Positions 31,929 to 34,820 of a stretch of 34,820 nucleotides of DNA are shown here, piece by piece; within the stretch, counting starts at the first letter, position 1; each line of letters begins with the position of its first letter. The notes below the pieces were generated by a model. That model was not told where the DNA came from. It saw only the letters and a program-made list of their open reading frames with translations, and did no database searches. Location of the stretch: assembly GCA_017456605.1 (NCBI GenBank), contig JAFTJA010000011.1:1-34820 (forward strand), read 5' to 3'. The position numbers were made by a program, and so were the translations under genes. The DNA comes from Clostridia bacterium. GTDB lineage: Bacteria > Bacillota > Clostridia > Monoglobales > Monoglobaceae.

Positions 31929-34820
31929 ATGTCAGAATATCAAAGTTTTGATGCCATTCAGATAGGCCTTGCTTCACCCGAAAAGATCAGAGAATGGTCA
32001 CATGGTGAGGTTAAAAAGCCGGAAACAATAAACTACAGAACACTAAAACCCGAAAAAGACGGTCTTTTCTGCGAAAGGATTTTCGGTCCTCAGAAAGACT
32101 GGGAGTGTAACTGCGGAAAATATAAGCGTGTCCGCTATAAAGGCGTTGTCTGCGACCGATGTGGCGTTGAAGTTACACGCTCAAAAGTCCGCCGTGAACG
32201 TATGGGACATATTGAACTTGCTGTCCCCGTTTCACACATCTGGTATTTCAAGGGTATCCCCAGCCGTATGGGTCTTATCCTCGATATGTCACCCAGAGTT
32301 CTTGAAAAGGTTCTCTATTTTGCAGCATATGTGGTTATTGACCCGGGCAAAACAGGTCTTATGAAAAACCAGATTTTGAGCGAAAAGGAATACCGCGAAG
32401 AATGCGAAAAATACGGAAATGATGCTTTCCGCGCAGGTATGGGTGCTGAAGCAATTCTTGAAATGCTCAAAGCAATCGACCTTGAAGCACTTTATGAGGA
32501 GCTCAAAGCCGACCTTGACGGCGCAAAGGGACAGAAGAAAATCAGAACAGTAAGACGCTTAGAGGTTGTTGATTCCTTCCGTCAGTCAGGAAACAAGCCC
32601 GAATGGATGATTATGCCGGTTATTCCGGTAATTCCTCCGGAAATCAGACCTATGGTTCAGCTTGACGGCGGCAGATTTGCAACATCTGACCTCAACGACC
32701 TTTATCGTCGTGTTATCAACCGCAACAACCGTCTCAAAAGACTTCTTGATTTGGGCGCTCCCGAAATTATCGTAAGAAACGAAAAGAGAATGCTTCAGGA
32801 AGCGGTTGATGCACTCATTGACAACGGCAGACGTGGTCGTCCTGTCACAGGCCCCGGCAACCGTCCCCTCAAATCCCTTTCGGATATGTTAAAGGGTAAG
32901 CAGGGACGTTTCCGTCAGAACCTTCTTGGTAAGCGTGTTGACTATTCAGGACGCAGTGTTATCGTTGTTGGCCCTGAACTTAAGATTTATCAGTGCGGTC
33001 TTCCAAAGAAAATGGCACTTGAGCTATTCAAGCCCTTTGTTATGAAAAAATTGGTGGAAGACGGTCTTGCACACAACATAAAATCAGCAAAACGTATGGT
33101 AGAGCGTGTTCGCCCCGAGGTTTGGGATGTGCTTGAAAGTGTAATTTCAGAGCATCCGGTGCTTCTCAACCGTGCTCCTACACTTCACCGCCTTGGTATT
33201 CAGGCGTTTGAACCCGTTCTTGTTGAGGGCAAGGCACTTAAACTCCATCCTCTTGTATGTACAGCGTTCAATGCTGACTTTGACGGTGACCAGATGGCTG
33301 TTCACCTCCCGCTTTCAGCAGAGGCGCAGGCAGAAGCAAGATTCCTGATGCTTTCTGCAAATAACTTGCTCAAGCCTCAGGACGGTAATCCTGTTACTGT
33401 TCCTACTCAGGACATGGTGCTTGGAAGCTACTACCTGACAATTCAGATTGATGACGAACTTGGGGCAGGCAAGGTGTTCGGCTCTGAAAACGAGGCTACA
33501 CTTGCTTATGCCAACGGTGCTGTTGGACTTCATGCTCCGATTAAGGTAAGAGTGAGCCGCGAAATCAACGGCGAAACTGTTACCGGCATTATTGATGCAA
33601 CAGTTGGACGTCTTATATTCAATGAAAAGATTCCTCAGGACCTTGGCTTTGTTGACAGAACCAAGCCCGAAAACGCATTGGCACTTGAAGTTGCTTTCCG
33701 TGTTGACAAGAAAAAGCTTGGCCAGATTATTGACAGAAGCATCAAAATCCACGGCATAACAGAAACAGCTACACTTCTTGATGACGTAAAGGCAATGGGC
33801 TTTAAATATTCAACCCGCGGCGCTATTACTGTTGGTGTTTCGGATATGGAAATCCCTGCTGAAAAGAAGGTTTACCTTAAAGAAGCGGAAGACGAAATCG
33901 ATAAGGTTACAAAGAAATATCTCCGTGGTCTTCTTACCAACGAAGAGCGTTATCAAAAGGTTATCAGCATCTGGAGTGAAACCTCAAATAAGGTTACTGA
34001 TGCACTTATGAAGAACCTTGACGAGCTCAACCCAATCTTTATGATGGCGAATTCAGGGGCCCGTGGTAGCGTAAACCAGGTTCGTCAGCTGGCTGCAATG
34101 CGTGGCCTTATGGCAGATACATCAGGTAGAACAATCGAAATTCCGATTAAGGCGAACTTCCGTGAAGGTCTTACAGTTCTTGAATACTTCATTTCAACTC
34201 ACGGTGCCCGTAAAGGTCTTACTGATACAGCGCTCCGTACAGCCGACTCAGGTTACCTTACACGTCGTCTGGTTGACGTTTCTCAGGAAGTTATTATCCG
34301 TGAAGACGATTGCGGAACAAATGACGGTATTGTTGTTTCTGATATCAAGGACGGCAATGAAATTATTGAAAAGCTCAAAGACAGACTTGTTGGACGTCTT
34401 GCTTGTGAAGATGTTGTTGCCGAAAATGGCGAAGTTATCTGCAAGGCAGGGGATATGATTTCATCAGATAAGGCTGATGAAATCGTAGCGAAAGGCATTG
34501 AAAAGGTTAAAATTCGCAGCGTACTCAAGTGTCGTTCAAAGGTGGGCGTTTGTGCAAAATGTTACGGACACAACCTTGCTAATGGCGAAATGGTTAACAT
34601 CGGTGAATCTGTTGGTATTATTGCTGCACAGTCCATCGGTGAACCTGGTACACAGCTTACAATGCGTACTTTCCATGCTGGCGGTGTTGCAGGTGACGAT
34701 ATTACACAGGGTCTTCCCCGTGTTGAAGAACTTTTTGAAGCAAGAAAGCCCAAGGGCCTTGCTATTATCGCAGAAATCGGCGGTCGCGTGAAGATTTCCG
34801 AAAACAAGAAGAAACGCGAA
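31929..34820 (+). CDS. rpoC: RNA polymerase beta' subunit (runs off the right edge)
   Basis: The first 964 codons of beta', open to the window edge. Visible parts are the N-terminal zinc ribbon (C60, C62, C75, C78), the [26 protein letters not shown] lid-rudder region, the catalytic NADFDGDQ (448-455, with D450, D452 and D454 binding magnesium), and the second zinc site with [13 protein letters not shown]. The bridge helix/trigger loop region [16 protein letters not shown] is also present. Family length is about 1150-1200, so about four fifths is present. The ATG at 31929 has only a weak GTGAT-type SD 8-12 nt upstream. An imperfect hairpin (about 31856-31890) lies in the gap after rpoB. Confidence 0.98.
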   Translation, partial: MSEYQSFDAIQIGLASPEKIREWSHGEVKKPETINYRTLKPEKDGLFCERIFGPQKDWECNCGKYKRVRYKGVVCDRCGVEVTRSKVRRERMGHIELAVPVSHIWYFKGIPSRMGLILDMSPRVLEKVLYFAAYVVIDPGKTGLMKNQILSEKEYREECEKYGNDAFRAGMGAEAILEMLKAIDLEALYEELKADLDGAKGQKKIRTVRRLEVVDSFRQSGNKPEWMIMPVIPVIPPEIRPMVQLDGGRFATSDLNDLYRRVINRNNRLKRLLDLGAPEIIVRNEKRMLQEAVDALIDNGRRGRPVTGPGNRPLKSLSDMLKGKQGRFRQNLLGKRVDYSGRSVIVVGPELKIYQCGLPKKMALELFKPFVMKKLVEDGLAHNIKSAKRMVERVRPEVWDVLESVISEHPVLLNRAPTLHRLGIQAFEPVLVEGKALKLHPLVCTAFNADFDGDQMAVHLPLSAEAQAEARFLMLSANNLLKPQDGNPVTVPTQDMVLGSYYLTIQIDDELGAGKVFGSENEATLAYANGAVGLHAPIKVRVSREINGETVTGIIDATVGRLIFNEKIPQDLGFVDRTKPENALALEVAFRVDKKKLGQIIDRSIKIHGITETATLLDDVKAMGFKYSTRGAITVGVSDMEIPAEKKVYLKEAEDEIDKVTKKYLRGLLTNEERYQKVISIWSETSNKVTDALMKNLDELNPIFMMANSGARGSVNQVRQLAAMRGLMADTSGRTIEIPIKANFREGLTVLEYFISTHGARKGLTDTALRTADSGYLTRRLVDVSQEVIIREDDCGTNDGIVVSDIKDGNEIIEKLKDRLVGRLACEDVVAENGEVICKAGDMISSDKADEIVAKGIEKVKIRSVLKCRSKVGVCAKCYGHNLANGEMVNIGESVGIIAAQSIGEPGTQLTMRTFHAGGVAGDDITQGLPRVEELFEARKPKGLAIIAEIGGRVKISENKKKRE

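Noticed and set aside
1..34820. tRNA, rRNA or tmRNA genes
   Set aside because: No sequence with the tRNA T-arm pattern or rRNA blocks was noticed on either strand while reading; a covariance search was not possible.

Overview
The window reads as chromosomal DNA from an endospore-forming, low-to-moderate GC Firmicute of class Clostridia. The evidence is a gpr spore protease, spoVG, a BofC-like protein, a T-box leader, a CsaB-type pyruvyl transferase, an LCP wall-polymer ligase, and many textbook sigma-A promoters and intrinsic terminators. No genus can be named from the sequence alone. The host often appears to use TTG start codons: six genes are best explained by TTG placed 7-10 nt after a strong Shine-Dalgarno (SD) site.

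Layout. 1-182 is the 5' end of proB, leftward. 290-2130 is an AT-rich, repeat-dense accessory patch. It holds a hairpin array, a DUF559/Vsr-like nuclease gene bracketed exactly by inverted terminal repeats, a deletion derivative of that element, a 41-bp duplicated sequence and two small membrane-protein genes. 2149-6076 runs rightward: a small DUF2500-like protein, dusB, then hom and lysC-type aspartokinase, the entry to the threonine, methionine and lysine pathways. 6150-12423 runs leftward: an unannotated 45-residue exported mini-protein, a four-helix membrane protein with rsmE, prmC with a DUF1385 (YqhQ) gene, and a T-box-controlled gene fusing an XRE regulator, a cupin and an acyl-CoA ligase.

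12643-15291 runs rightward: a secreted SH3/NlpC-P60 wall hydrolase, a stand-alone ComEC-type metallo-beta-lactamase domain, and holA. A class A PBP (leftward) is followed by a BofC-like gene, gpr and a single-subunit ABC exporter (rightward). murC (leftward) and spoVG (rightward) are divergent. A leftward wall-and-ribosome block follows: rsmA-yhbY, then LCP and a GT4-CsaB fusion. The window ends with rpoB and the first 964 codons of rpoC, rightward, with rsmA rather than rplJ-rplL upstream of rpoB.

The core genes cover amino-acid biosynthesis, tRNA/rRNA/release-factor modification, wall assembly and sporulation. The most unusual material is the 300-2130 patch. There a nuclease gene takes its ribosome-binding site from one terminal repeat and its stop codon from the other, and a 125-bp derivative that has lost the gene interior lies about 1 kb away. 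I read this as a candidate nuclease-linked mobile element.
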